Origin: an uncultured Fibrobacter sp.
GTDB lineage: Bacteria > Fibrobacterota > Fibrobacteria > Fibrobacterales > Fibrobacteraceae
Direction of reading: 5' to 3'
Length of the DNA: 64,000 nt
NCBI GenBank assembly: GCA_946183925.1
Contig: CAMHDS010000005.1
Coordinates: 1-64,000 of the forward strand
Position numbers and translations under genes: made by a program. Below the pieces are notes generated by a model that worked only from the letters and a program-made list of their open reading frames with translations, was not told the DNA's origin and did not search any database. Of the stretch, positions 39,483 to 49,174 are shown piece by piece; the first letter of the stretch is position 1, and each line of letters opens with the position of its first letter.

Positions 39483-40136
39483 CTAGTTTACCTTGCGCAT
39501 GACCCCGATGACGCGCCCGGCAATAGAAAAGTCCTTGTTGCTCTTGACAATGATGGGGCGGTATTTGGGGTTGGCGGGCCTAAGCTCGATATGGTCGGAG
39601 GAAGGCTGGTAGTACTTGACAGTAGCCTCGTTGTCGATCTGGGCTACGATGATTTCGCCCCGTTCGGCAGACTTCTGCTGGCGGGCAAAGACCAGGTCGC
39701 CGTCGAAGATGCCGGCATCGATCATGGAATCGCCGCGGACCCTCAGGGCGAATACGTCGCTGCGGCAGGCGAGGAAGTCGCGGTCTACGGTAACGGTGCC
39801 TTCCAGGTTTTGGACGGCCAGGATGGGAGCGCCTGCGGCCACTCGGCCCACGATGGGAATCTCGACGGTATTGCTTCGGGCGGAAGAGGCGTTCTTGCCA
39901 TTGTCGGTATCGAGAATCTCAATGCCGCGGCTGAGACGGGGAGAGCGGTTGATGTAGCCCTTCTTGATGAGGGCTGCCAAGATGGAACGGACCCCGTTAG
40001 TGGAGGAAATCTCGAAATGGGTGCCGATTTCCCGGACTGTAGGGGGCATGTGGTTTTCTCTGGAATACTTCTTGATGAACTCGTAAATCTCGGCCTGGCG
40101 TTCGGTCAAGTCCTTCTTTTTGCCTGAATGTTCCAT
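39483..40136 (-). CDS. lexA: LexA repressor
   Basis: [57 protein letters not shown]. Confidence 0.95.
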   Translation of the reverse strand: MEHSGKKKDLTERQAEIYEFIKKYSRENHMPPTVREIGTHFEISSTNGVRSILAALIKKGYINRSPRLSRGIEILDTDNGKNASSARSNTVEIPIVGRVAAGAPILAVQNLEGTVTVDRDFLACRSDVFALRVRGDSMIDAGIFDGDLVFARQQKSAERGEIIVAQIDNEATVKYYQPSSDHIELRPANPKYRPIIVKSNKDFSIAGRVIGVMRKVN

Positions 40137-40184
40137 TTTGAACCTCCCAGTATAGGGTTTGGAATTTCTATACTATAAATATAA

Positions 40185-40198
40185 TGCACAATTGGGCA
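40185..40198 (-). promoter_or_regulatory. LexA box upstream of lexA
   Basis: Minus strand TGCCCAATTGTGCA fits the recalled F. succinogenes consensus TGCNCN4GTGCA exactly. Confidence 0.75.
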
Positions 40199-40284
40199 TT
40201 TGTCAATAGGTTCACTGCACAAAATTTCATTTTTTTTAGTGCCTTGGTCGATTGTAGGAAACCTAAACTACCACCAATGCAAAA

Positions 40285-40318
40285 ACCGTCGGCTTTTGCC
40301 GACGGCTTTGTTTAATTT
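40285..40318. terminator. Rho-independent terminator hairpin
   Basis: ACCGTCGGCttttGCCGACGGCTTTG. Confidence 0.75.
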
Positions 40319-40330
40319 TTAGAATAACGA

Positions 40331-40645
40331 CTACTTGAAGTATTCTTCAAACTCGCTATAATCGAAATCATCGTCATTATAGAAGTCACTGTAGTCATCG
40401 TCGTCGTCATCGTCGTCGTTGTATCGATCGTCGTCATCGTCGCCGTCATCGTCGTCGTAAATTTCAACCTTGTTGTTCTTTACGGCATTTTCTGCCTTTT
40501 CTAGGATGTCGGCAGGATCATTGACAACAGACGGTGGCGTAACGGAGTCATCTCCAAGGCGTGATGCAGAAGGGTTGCCGTCACCAGAACAGGCAACAAA
40601 AACTACGGAGAAAACCAGGATCGAAAGTGCTAGAATCTTATTCAT
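40331..40645 (-). CDS. Small lipoprotein with poly-Asp tail
   Basis: MNKILALSILVFSVVFVACSG lipobox; IYDDDDGDDDDDRYNDDDDDDDDYSDFYNDDDFDYSEFEEYFK. Confidence 0.7.
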   Translation of the reverse strand: MNKILALSILVFSVVFVACSGDGNPSASRLGDDSVTPPSVVNDPADILEKAENAVKNNKVEIYDDDDGDDDDDRYNDDDDDDDDYSDFYNDDDFDYSEFEEYFK

Positions 40646-40658
40646 TTTTTTTCTCCTG

Positions 40659-41960
40659 TTAGAATGTGAACATTGCGCTGAAGCTTCCGATCAAGCCAGC
40701 CCAGTTGTTGTTGTAAAGGTTGTCGGCGATAGCGGCTTCCAGGGTGAGACTCTTATACTGGAACCTAGCGCCGGCGTTTGCCAGAGCAGAGCCGGTTTTC
40801 ATAGATATGATGCTTCCTTTGTCAGAGTCGCCATCCTCCTTGTATTCTTCGCTAGCATAGGAGAACACTTCCCAATCAAAAGAAGCTCCGCCAAAGATGA
40901 TCCAGTTTTCAGAAACAGACATTTCGGCAAGAAGGTTCGGTGTAGTATAGAGACCGATAATCATGTAACTGTCCTCTTCTTTTGTAGGACTGTTTTCAAT
41001 CTTGTCAAAGAACACAAGAGGAAGTCTTGTGTTCAAGCCGGCGAAGATGCGAGCATCTTCTTTTTGTGCCAGCGGGAACGCGAGGTTGAAACGGGGCGTC
41101 GCCATCAGGTAGGAACCGGGATTGGTGGTTTCGACAGTTTTTCCTCCAGCCTTCACTTCTTGGCTATCTTCATGCCGCAAGAAATCTGCGCCCAGAGACC
41201 AGAAAATCGTCTTTGCTGAGGGACTGTTGGAAAGGGTTACGGCACCACCGAGATTCCATTTGCTACTGTTGAATTTTGTTCCGTCGCTTTCGGAATCAAC
41301 ATCGGCGTTGAATGTTTGCCAATAGGCATTGGCAGCGATGTCTAATGCACCAAGGGGAGCGGCGAACTTGAGCCCCACAATGTCTCCGGACTCTGTAAAT
41401 GATGCATCGGTTTTAGAGGTGCCGCTTTTGTCTTTTTCTTCGGATGAAATCCAATGTTTGGCTAAAGCCAGGTCTAGGGCAATGCCGAAGCCCTTGGTTG
41501 CCAAACCGGCGGTCAACATGCCAACATCGCCTGCGGCATTGTCAAAAGCGAGCAAGTATGTGAAACTGCCTTTGCTGAGAGCTATAGCGCCATACTGGTC
41601 AGTGGGTTCCACATAGGCAAGGGTACGGCCGAACATCTTATAGGGAACGCTCATGTCGCCACGTACAGTAGAAGCTCCAGCTTCGTTGCCAACCCTATTA
41701 TAGGCACTGCCATGGAGTACATTAAGAGAACCTGCGGTTGCCGCGGATTCCTCTGGAGTGCTCTCCGTAATGGCTGCCGCAGGAGCTTCCTCCTTTGTTT
41801 CTTCGACTGCCGGTGCAGGAGCGGGTTCGGAAGCCTCTTCTTCCGGAGCGGTTTCTGCAACCGGAGTGCTGGCCTCTTCAGAGGGGGCCTCGTAATCCTG
41901 AGCGAATGCTGCTGAAACAGCAAGCATAGCGATTGTTGAAACAATTTTAAGATTCATCAA
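40659..41960 (-). CDS. Outer-membrane beta-barrel protein
   Basis: Signal peptide; Glu/Ala/Pro-rich linker; amphipathic strands ending in FSAMFTF. Confidence 0.55.
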   Translation of the reverse strand: MMNLKIVSTIAMLAVSAAFAQDYEAPSEEASTPVAETAPEEEASEPAPAPAVEETKEEAPAAAITESTPEESAATAGSLNVLHGSAYNRVGNEAGASTVRGDMSVPYKMFGRTLAYVEPTDQYGAIALSKGSFTYLLAFDNAAGDVGMLTAGLATKGFGIALDLALAKHWISSEEKDKSGTSKTDASFTESGDIVGLKFAAPLGALDIAANAYWQTFNADVDSESDGTKFNSSKWNLGGAVTLSNSPSAKTIFWSLGADFLRHEDSQEVKAGGKTVETTNPGSYLMATPRFNLAFPLAQKEDARIFAGLNTRLPLVFFDKIENSPTKEEDSYMIIGLYTTPNLLAEMSVSENWIIFGGASFDWEVFSYASEEYKEDGDSDKGSIISMKTGSALANAGARFQYKSLTLEAAIADNLYNNNWAGLIGSFSAMFTF

Positions 41961-42032
41961 ATGTCCTTTTTTTGAGTTTAGGATAAATTTAATTAAAATA
42001 AACTAAAAATGATGTTTTTTAGAGGCGGTTGA

Positions 42033-43319
42033 CTACTTTTTCGGTTCAATCCTTTCCATGCCACCCATGTACGGCCTCAGCACTTCAGGAATCAAGAGCG
42101 AGCCGTCCTTCTGCTGGTAGTTGTCGCAGATGCCCACCATCACGCGCGGGGTGGCAAGTCCGGAACCGTTCAGCGTGTGCACGAACGTGTTCTTGCCGTT
42201 AATCTTCGTCTTGATGTTAGCGCGGCGGGCCTGGTAGTCTTCGAAGTTACTGCAGGAGCTCACTTCGAGCCACTTCTTTTCGACCGGAGCGTAAACTTCA
42301 AGGTCATAGCACTTGGCGGCACCGAAACCGAGGTCGCCCTTGCAGAGGGCCAGACGGTGGTAGGGCAGTCCCAGCTTTTCCAGGAGCTTTTCGCCGAAGC
42401 GGGTGAGTTCCTCGTGGTCTTCGTAGCTGTGTTCCGGATGGGCGAAGTAGACCATTTCCACCTTGTTGAACTGGTGCAGGCGGAGGAGTCCGCGGGTATC
42501 CTTGCCGTAAGAACCGGCTTCGCGGCGGAAGCAGGCGGAGTAGGCGCAGATGCGCTTCGGGAGTTCGGATTCCGGAATCACTTCGCCGGCATAAAGGTTG
42601 GTCAGCGGCACTTCGGCGGTCGGGATGAGGAACAGGTCGTCGTCCTTGTCGCAGCGGTACATGTCTTCTTCGAACTTCGGGAGCTGGCCCGTGCCGCGCA
42701 TGGTATTGCGGGTAACGAGGTACGGCGGCGTGAATTCTTCGAAGCCGTTCTTCATGTGTTCGTCGAGGAAGAACTGGATGAGGGCGCGTTCCAGGCGGGA
42801 ACCGAGACCGCGGTAGACCGGGAAGCCGGAACCGGAAATCTTTGCGCCGCGTTCGAAGTCAAAGATGCCGAGGCGTTCGCCCAAGGTCTTGTGGTCCACG
42901 CGGGCGAAGTCGTCGTTCTTGGTGTAGTAGTCAAACGGAATTGGGCCGTCCTTCTCGACCACGTTGTCCGAGCTGTCCTTGCCTTCCGGAGAACGCGGGG
43001 CAATGTTCGGCACGTGCATGAGCATTTCGGTCTGCTTGTAGTCCAAATCCTTGAGCTTCTTGTCGAGTTCGTCGATCTTGTCGCCGAGCGCGCGCATTGC
43101 GGCAACGGCCTCGTCGGCGTTCTCGCCCTTCTTCTTCAAGTCGCCAATCTTCTTGGATTCGGCGTTGCGTTCGCTCTTGAGGCGTTCCACTTCGGTGAGG
43201 AGCGGGCGGCGTTCGTTGTCGATGGCGAGAACGTCCTTCAGGCTCACTGTGGTGTACTTCTTTTCGGTTTCAGCAATGTAGTATTCCGGATTTTCGCGGA
43301 TTTTCTTGATGTCAAGCAT
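42033..43319 (-). CDS. serS: Seryl-tRNA synthetase
   Basis: MLDIKKIRENPEYY; FRREAGSYGKDTRGLLRLHQFNKVEMV; CSNFEDYQARR. Confidence 0.97.
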   Translation of the reverse strand: MLDIKKIRENPEYYIAETEKKYTTVSLKDVLAIDNERRPLLTEVERLKSERNAESKKIGDLKKKGENADEAVAAMRALGDKIDELDKKLKDLDYKQTEMLMHVPNIAPRSPEGKDSSDNVVEKDGPIPFDYYTKNDDFARVDHKTLGERLGIFDFERGAKISGSGFPVYRGLGSRLERALIQFFLDEHMKNGFEEFTPPYLVTRNTMRGTGQLPKFEEDMYRCDKDDDLFLIPTAEVPLTNLYAGEVIPESELPKRICAYSACFRREAGSYGKDTRGLLRLHQFNKVEMVYFAHPEHSYEDHEELTRFGEKLLEKLGLPYHRLALCKGDLGFGAAKCYDLEVYAPVEKKWLEVSSCSNFEDYQARRANIKTKINGKNTFVHTLNGSGLATPRVMVGICDNYQQKDGSLLIPEVLRPYMGGMERIEPKK

Positions 43320-43438
43320 TTTATGCCTCGGATGATAAAAATTTTACGCGGGAAAAGATAGAAAAAGTGGTTGGTGATTAGTGGTTGGTGGTTAGGAACG
43401 AAGGACGAAATAGACTCCCAGATTGTATAGGCTAGATT

Positions 43439-43555
43439 GTGTAGGGGAAGGACTTCCCCTCGCTTCCTTCGACCCTCTCAGGTCCCCGAGCTTGACGAGG
43501 GGCCGAAGGGCGCTACCCCTTCGCCTAGGGGGACACCCCCTAAGACCCCCGCGTT
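43439..43555 (+). repeat. GGGGAAGGACTTCCCC multi-hairpin repeat
   Basis: AGGGGAAGGACTTCCCCTCGC...CGCTACCCCTTCGCCTAGGGGGACACCCCCTAAGACCCCC; related to 4673..4750 and 56225..56295. Confidence 0.8.
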
Positions 43556-43582
43556 CTAATCAGTATTTTCTAGATTTGAGCC

Positions 43583-44098
43583 ATGCTTTTTGCAAGATGT
43601 TTATTTCGGTCTGTCCCCATGTTTCTGGCCGTCCTATTGGCAAGCCTCCTTTCGGGCTGTTACAGCTTTACGGCGTCCACGCTGCCAAGCCACATCAAGA
43701 CGGTCCAGATTCACGAGGTTGAAGACAAGACTTTGGACCCGGTGCTGGCCAACAACATCCGCGCAGGCGTGCTGGACATGTTCAAGAGCAACGCGGGCGG
43801 TGTCCGTATTGTAAACGAGAATGCCAACGCCGATTTCGAGATGACTCTTCTCAGTTACACCAACAAGCCCGAAAACTACAACAGCTCTAGTGACGTAGAG
43901 ACTTACCGCGTTACCATTAGGGTGAGCGTCAAGTTCTACGACAACGTGAAGGACAAGATTATTTACGAGAACAAGTCCCTTTCGGCGGACGGAACCTACG
44001 ATGTGGCCAAGAACGAATCCGAAGATCGTCATGGCCAGGCTCGCGCCATCGAGAAACTGCAAGACCTGATTGTAGCCAATGCTCTTGCAAAGTGGTAA
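43583..44098 (+). CDS. LptE-like lipoprotein
   Basis: LLSGCYSFTASTLPSHIKTVQIHEVEDKTLDPVLANNIRAGVLDMF...; LptE/RlpB-like organisation. Confidence 0.65.
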   Translation: MLFARCLFRSVPMFLAVLLASLLSGCYSFTASTLPSHIKTVQIHEVEDKTLDPVLANNIRAGVLDMFKSNAGGVRIVNENANADFEMTLLSYTNKPENYNSSSDVETYRVTIRVSVKFYDNVKDKIIYENKSLSADGTYDVAKNESEDRHGQARAIEKLQDLIVANALAKW

Positions 44099-44218
44099 AC
44101 AGTGATGAGTCGTGAGTCATGAGTTGTGAGTGCACATTTCACATGCCACACCTCACATTCCACACCTCCCTAGATCCTAGCCCCTAAATCCTAAATCCTA
44201 AATCCTAACCCCTAACCC

Positions 44219-45001
44219 ATGCGCAAATTCAGAGTTGTACTTGTTGAACCGGAACACCCTCACAATGTGGGCTTTGTGGCCCGTGCCATGCATTGCTATG
44301 CCTTGGATGAACTGTATATCGTCTACCCCAGGCGCGAAAAGGTAATTGAAAACTCTTACCACACGGCCCCCAACAGCCACGAGGTTTTGGATAAGGCGAC
44401 CATTGTCCACAAGTTCGAAGATGCCATTGGGGACTGCGCCTGCGCGGTGGCCTTCAGCCGCCGCATCTACGGTTCGGCTATCAAGCACACCATGATGCCC
44501 GGGCTTCCGGCACTGCTGCCCGAAGATGGAACCATCGCTCTCGTGTTCGGGCGGGAATCCTGTGGGCTGGAGACCGAAGAGGTGAATGCCTGTACCTACC
44601 AGTGCGAGATTCCCGTGCCGGGACTCATGAGCCTGAACTTGGCCCAGGCGGTGACGGTAGGCCTGTACGAACTTTGCCGTAGCGGAGCGTTGGCCAACGG
44701 CGAGGGTCGTGCCAAACGGACCACTCGGGGTGTGGCGGAAACGGGTCCTGCCACCATCGAGCAGATCGATAGCTTCAAGAAGTTTATGGACCGCTACCTC
44801 ACAGGGCAGTACCACGACCAGGCCTGGCGGGACAATTTCCTTAATACGCTTTTGCAGCGCCTGCACCCGACCCGGAACGAACTTTCGGCCTTGTTCGGGC
44901 TTATCCGCAATATTGCTGGCAAGCCAGCCCGCTTGGAGCATGCGGCAGAAAAGGCCGCCAAGGCAGCTAAAGCTGCCGATACTACAGAAAACGCGGATTA
45001 A
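44219..45001 (+). CDS. SpoU-family tRNA/rRNA 2'-O-methyltransferase (TrmJ-like)
   Basis: VVLVEPEHPHNVGFVARAMHCYALDELYIVYPR; IALVFGRESCGLETEEV; PGLMSLNLAQAVTVGLYEL. Confidence 0.85.
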   Translation: MRKFRVVLVEPEHPHNVGFVARAMHCYALDELYIVYPRREKVIENSYHTAPNSHEVLDKATIVHKFEDAIGDCACAVAFSRRIYGSAIKHTMMPGLPALLPEDGTIALVFGRESCGLETEEVNACTYQCEIPVPGLMSLNLAQAVTVGLYELCRSGALANGEGRAKRTTRGVAETGPATIEQIDSFKKFMDRYLTGQYHDQAWRDNFLNTLLQRLHPTRNELSALFGLIRNIAGKPARLEHAAEKAAKAAKAADTTENAD

Positions 45002-46299
45002 TTCTTGTTGGCAATCTTGCCGTAGAATTCACGAAAATCATCCCAGCGGTAGTAGGGGGCGGCGGGGCAGTTCTTTACCGTCGCAGAATCACAGGCCACA
45101 GGCAGTTTCTGCTCGATTTCGTTGAGCATAACCTTCACCAGAATGGGGGAGTCCTTCTTTGCGGACTTGTAAAAGACAAACTGCACGTTGGCGGCCATGG
45201 GGCAGATTTCATAGTCCCGCCAGACCTTGTGCAGGCCTTCCATTTCGGCAATCTCGATGCCCATGTTTAGCGAACCGTTTTGCATTTGCAGCAATACGGC
45301 GAAGGGAAACACCATGGTGTCGTGGCCAAAGCGCAGTGTGACGACAGGCTGTTTTTCGGTTTTTGCTTTGGTCGTGTCGGAATCAATCACCTTGTCCGCC
45401 ATTTCGAGGACATTTTTCAGGAGGGGGCGTGCGTTTTCTAGGCCTTCTTTTTTGCCGAAGGGATTGTTCCCGAGAACGCTGTACCACCAGGCGTTCTGGG
45501 CTCGCCACCGGGCAAAAAGTTCGTCTTCGGTCCACAGGTCATCAAAGCTGAACTTAATTTCGGGGCTGCCCTGAAGGCTGTTTCCGATTTCGTAAATTTT
45601 GCTATAAAGGTCGCCCGCATTCACGTTCTTCTTGACATAATTGCTGTCGTTGAAAATCGCATTCATCATGCGGGTGGGGGCCACATGGCTGTACATCTTT
45701 TCGTTTTCTTTTTGCCAGGCGGGAGTGTTGGATTCGCTGATGATTTTCCCGAAATCTAGCGGGTTGATAAAGCTCATCAGGTACTTGCCCGATTCTTGAT
45801 GGATGTCCAGTTTCGACTTTTGGGCCCGCAGTTCTTCCAAAAAAGCCGCCATGCTCACTACGCACCGGACCGAAGTGCTAGCGTAGGCTTCGATGTAGGC
45901 GTCGTTCTTGAAAATCTCGGGGAAGTTCTTCACCATGCGCTTGGCAATGCCCTGGTGTTGTGCGACTCCCAGTTGCGTCAGGTCTCCTGCCCGCGGGGCG
46001 GCATATTCGTCCAGATATTTGGCGCGCTCCAGCAGGCTCTTGCCCAGGTCGGTCAGTTTGCCGGCAGAGTCGGCTTTTGCAAGAGTGCTATAGAGAAAAT
46101 GGTAATGGTCGGCGGGCTGATGAAAGCGGCTGCCGTGCCTGCCATAGTGGCTTATATAGAACGGCTTGTAACCGGCGGGAGCCTTGGTGTACTTAGCGGT
46201 GGGAGTGGGGTAGGCGTAGTAGTTGCTGCCCATCTGGCGAAAATCCTGGGCAAATCCTGAGATTGCCACCGCGAATAACAGCGCAAGAATTTTTTTCAT
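44998..46299 (-). CDS. Histidine-type (acid/inositol polyphosphate) phosphatase, secreted
   Basis: YISHYGRHGSRFHQPADHY (RHGxR); LRFGHDTMVFPF (HD). Start at MKKILALLFAVAISGFA. Confidence 0.8.
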   Translation of the reverse strand: MKKILALLFAVAISGFAQDFRQMGSNYYAYPTPTAKYTKAPAGYKPFYISHYGRHGSRFHQPADHYHFLYSTLAKADSAGKLTDLGKSLLERAKYLDEYAAPRAGDLTQLGVAQHQGIAKRMVKNFPEIFKNDAYIEAYASTSVRCVVSMAAFLEELRAQKSKLDIHQESGKYLMSFINPLDFGKIISESNTPAWQKENEKMYSHVAPTRMMNAIFNDSNYVKKNVNAGDLYSKIYEIGNSLQGSPEIKFSFDDLWTEDELFARWRAQNAWWYSVLGNNPFGKKEGLENARPLLKNVLEMADKVIDSDTTKAKTEKQPVVTLRFGHDTMVFPFAVLLQMQNGSLNMGIEIAEMEGLHKVWRDYEICPMAANVQFVFYKSAKKDSPILVKVMLNEIEQKLPVACDSATVKNCPAAPYYRWDDFREFYGKIANKN

Positions 46300-46404
46300 A
46301 TTTTCTAGTCCCGATTGAATGCCAGATGGCGGGTCGCGGCCCGCCATGACGTAATCACAAACTACACTTCACATTACTCATAACTGACCACCAACCACTA
46401 ACCA

Positions 46405-46755
46405 CTAACCACTGACCACTTTAAAAAAGCAACTTCTCGCACCTGTGTGGCAAGCGACCTGCGGCCCCTGCATGCGCACCTTGAAGAGCAGTGCGTCAGA
46501 GTCGCAGTCGGCGGCCCATTCCACGACGGTCATCACGTTTCCGCTGGTGTCGCCCTTGTGCCAGTATTCCTTGCGGCTCCGGCTCCAGAATACCATTTCG
46601 CCACATTCGTGGGTGCGGCGGAGGGCTTCCTCGTTCATCCAAGCCATCATCAGCACGTCGCCCTTGTCAGCATCCTGAACGATAGCCGGCGCGAGCTTTA
46701 CGCCGTCCACTTCCACTTCGAACTTTATTTCTTTGATTAACTCTTCAAATTTCAT
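46405..46755 (-). CDS. hisI: Phosphoribosyl-AMP cyclohydrolase
   Basis: [57 protein letters not shown]. Confidence 0.9.
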   Translation of the reverse strand: MKFEELIKEIKFEVEVDGVKLAPAIVQDADKGDVLMMAWMNEEALRRTHECGEMVFWSRSRKEYWHKGDTSGNVMTVVEWAADCDSDALLFKVRMQGPQVACHTGARSCFFKVVSG

Positions 46756-46783
46756 AACTAGTTAGCAGTTCTTGTTTATTAAA

Positions 46784-46811
46784 GGAGATTCCCGCCTTCG
46801 CGGGAATGACA
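46784..46811 (-). repeat. REP-like dyad repeat
   Basis: Reverse complement TGTCATTCCCGCGAAGGCGGGAATCTCC. Confidence 0.85.
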
Positions 46812-46852
46812 TTTTATTCCCAAAATCCGAACTCTGAAATCCGAATTCCGAA

Positions 46853-48124
46853 TTATCCTCTCACTTGTCCGTTTCCGCGGAGCACCCATTTGTAGGTGCA
46901 GAGGCTTTCCACGCCCATGGGGCCCCGGGCATGCAACTTGTCGGTCGAAATGCCTACTTCGGCACCGAGACCGTATTCGCCACCGTCGGCAAAGCGGGTG
47001 CTGGCGTTCACCATGACGCTGCTGCTATCGACATTGGCCACAAAGTAGTCCTGCACGCTTGCGTCTTCGGCAACTACGGCTTCGGTGTGGCGGCTGCTGT
47101 TCTGCTCGATATGCTCGCAGGCTTCGGCCACATTGTCCACGAACTTGACGCTTGCCTTGAGGGCCAGGTATTCGTGGTGGTAATTGCTGTCGTCGCCGAT
47201 GTCCTTGATACGGCTGTCGTGACTCTGAGCGTCCTTGTTTCCGAAGAGTTCCACACCACGATCGGCGAGGCAGTCCAAGAGTTTCTTGACGTTTGCCGCA
47301 TCGATGTGGCGGTCGATAATCACGCATTCCATGGCGTTGCACACGCCGGTGCGCTGCGTTTTGGCGTTAATCAGGATGTTCACCGCCTTGTCCATGTCGG
47401 CTGACTTGTCCACATACACGTGGCAGATGCCGTTGAAGTGCTTGATGACGGGAATCTTGCTCTGTTCCACCACGGCGCGGATCAGGCGCTCGCCACCGCG
47501 GGGGATTACCAGGTCGATGCAGTCGCTACGCTGCAACAGCATGCCCACCAGGTCGTGGCTCGTTTCGGTCACGAGCTGCACGGCGTCTTCGTCAATGCCG
47601 TTTTCGGCGAGGGCTTTGTGGAAAATCCCGGCGAGGCACTTGGCGGAATTCAGCGATTCCTTGCCGCCGCGCAAAATCACGGCGTTCCCCGCCTTAAAGC
47701 AGAGGCATGCGCCGTCGATGGTCACGTTCGGGCGGCTTTCGAAAATGAAGAACACAGAACCGATAGGTACGGCGATACGGCTAATCTTGATACCGTTCTT
47801 CAGTTCCCGGCTTTCCAGCACCCGGTTCAGCGGGTCGGTAAAGGCGGCGATTTCTTCGGCCCCCTTGGCCATGGCCTCAATGCGGGCGTCGTTCAGGGTC
47901 AAACGGTCCATCTTGGCGTCGTCCAGCTTGCCGGCGGCGGCTTCCAGATCCATCTTGTTGGCGGCCAGGATTTCCGGCTTGTGTTCCCGGAGCAACTTTG
48001 CCACCAGGTTCAGCACGGCGCTCCGTTTTTCGCCAGAGAGGGTGCGCAGGTTCTTGCTTGCTTTTTTGGCGTTTTTCGCCAAAAGGTCGGAATATTCGTC
48101 CAAGTTGGAATAATTTTTAGTCAT
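46853..48124 (-). CDS. proA: Gamma-glutamyl phosphate reductase
   Basis: RVLESRELKNGIKISRIAVPIGSVFFIFESRPNVTIDGACLCFKAGNAVILRGGKES. Confidence 0.95.
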   Translation of the reverse strand: MTKNYSNLDEYSDLLAKNAKKASKNLRTLSGEKRSAVLNLVAKLLREHKPEILAANKMDLEAAAGKLDDAKMDRLTLNDARIEAMAKGAEEIAAFTDPLNRVLESRELKNGIKISRIAVPIGSVFFIFESRPNVTIDGACLCFKAGNAVILRGGKESLNSAKCLAGIFHKALAENGIDEDAVQLVTETSHDLVGMLLQRSDCIDLVIPRGGERLIRAVVEQSKIPVIKHFNGICHVYVDKSADMDKAVNILINAKTQRTGVCNAMECVIIDRHIDAANVKKLLDCLADRGVELFGNKDAQSHDSRIKDIGDDSNYHHEYLALKASVKFVDNVAEACEHIEQNSSRHTEAVVAEDASVQDYFVANVDSSSVMVNASTRFADGGEYGLGAEVGISTDKLHARGPMGVESLCTYKWVLRGNGQVRG

Positions 48125-48141
48125 GTTTTTAATATAGAAAC

Positions 48142-48170
48142 TTGTTTTTTCACAAAAAGAAGTGTATTTT
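48142..48170 (+). promoter_or_regulatory. Candidate promoter for ncRNA
   Basis: TTGTTT-17 nt-TATTTT. Confidence 0.4.
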
Positions 48171-48176
48171 CAAAAT

Positions 48177-48269
48177 ACAGGTTTGTTTTTACCCTCGACA
48201 TTGAGTGGTAGTCTAGGGTATCGGACTTGGGTGTAAGAGCCCGACGTTCAACGTCGGGTTTCTTTTTTT
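48177..48269 (+). ncRNA. Candidate small RNA ending in a strong terminator
   Basis: No ORF between the proA start (minus) and xth; ACCCT...AGGGT stem and terminal CCCGACGTTCAACGTCGGG + TTTCTTTTTT. Confidence 0.45.
48240..48269 (+). terminator. Rho-independent terminator
   Basis: CCCGACGTT-C-AACGTCGGG then TTTCTTTTTTT. Confidence 0.85.
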
Positions 48270-48304
48270 ATATCTTTATACCGTAAAATAAAGAACGGTA
48301 AGTA

Positions 48305-49126
48305 ATGAACATTTACAGTTGGAACGTCAACGGAATCCGTTCCGCCCTCAAGAAGGGGCTGGAAAACTGGTTCCACGAGACCAATCCCGATATCCTGTGC
48401 CTCCAGGAAGTCCGCGCCGAGACAGACCAGATTCCGGAATCCATGGCCAAGCCCGAGGGCTACTTTGCCTACTGGAATCCTTGCCAGCGCAAAAAGGGCT
48501 ACAGCGGGGTAGGCGTGCTTACGAAAATCGAACCCGACGCGGTGAACTACGGCTTTGACATCGAGGAATTCGACGTGGAGGGCCGCGTGCTGCAGCTGGT
48601 GTTCCCGGACTGGGTGCTCAACAGCATCTACTTCCCCAACGGCGGCTCCGGCGATGACCGCCTGGACTACAAGCTCCGCTTTTACGACGCCTTTTTGGAA
48701 AATTCTGAGCGCTGGATTGCCGACGGCAAGCACGTGCTTACGGTGGGCGACTACAACACCTGCCATAAGGAAATAGACATTGCCCGTCCCAAGGAAAACG
48801 AGAACGTGAGCGGCTTCTTGCCCGTGGAACGCGCCTGGATGGACAAGTACGTGGAGCACGGCTTCGTGGACTCCTTCCGCAACCTGCATCCGGACACACG
48901 GGACGTTTACTCCTGGTGGTCCAACCGCTTTGGCGCCCGGGGCAGGAACGTGGGTTGGCGTCTGGACTATGCCTTTGTAGATGAGTCCCTGATGTCCAAC
49001 GTGGTCCGCTCCGAAATCCACACGACGGTCATGGGTTCGGACCATTGCCCCATCAGCATCGAACTGGAACCACCCTTCGCACCGTTGCCCATAAAGTCCG
49101 CATCTGTAGAAGCGGAAGTCCAATAG
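48305..49126 (+). CDS. xth: Exodeoxyribonuclease III family
   Basis: MNIYSWNVNGIRSALKKGLENWF; DILCLQEVRAE; VGWRLDYAFVDESL; GSDHCPISIEL. Confidence 0.9.
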   Translation: MNIYSWNVNGIRSALKKGLENWFHETNPDILCLQEVRAETDQIPESMAKPEGYFAYWNPCQRKKGYSGVGVLTKIEPDAVNYGFDIEEFDVEGRVLQLVFPDWVLNSIYFPNGGSGDDRLDYKLRFYDAFLENSERWIADGKHVLTVGDYNTCHKEIDIARPKENENVSGFLPVERAWMDKYVEHGFVDSFRNLHPDTRDVYSWWSNRFGARGRNVGWRLDYAFVDESLMSNVVRSEIHTTVMGSDHCPISIELEPPFAPLPIKSASVEAEVQ

Positions 49127-49158
49127 AAAAAGTCGCCCTTTCGAGCGACTTTTCTTTT
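49127..49158. terminator. Rho-independent terminator
   Basis: AAAAAGTCGCCCTTTCGAGCGACTTTTCTTTT. Confidence 0.8.
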
Positions 49159-49174
49159 AACACTTTTCCGAAAA

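Noticed and set aside
42177-43361. 394-aa plus-strand ORF antisense to serS
   Set aside because: Same artefact; serS is unmistakable on the other strand.
44170-44218. Telomere-like CCTAACCC repeats as a chromosome end
   Set aside because: Short, degenerate, internal to a gene-dense chromosome and one member of several word families; not evidence of a telomere.
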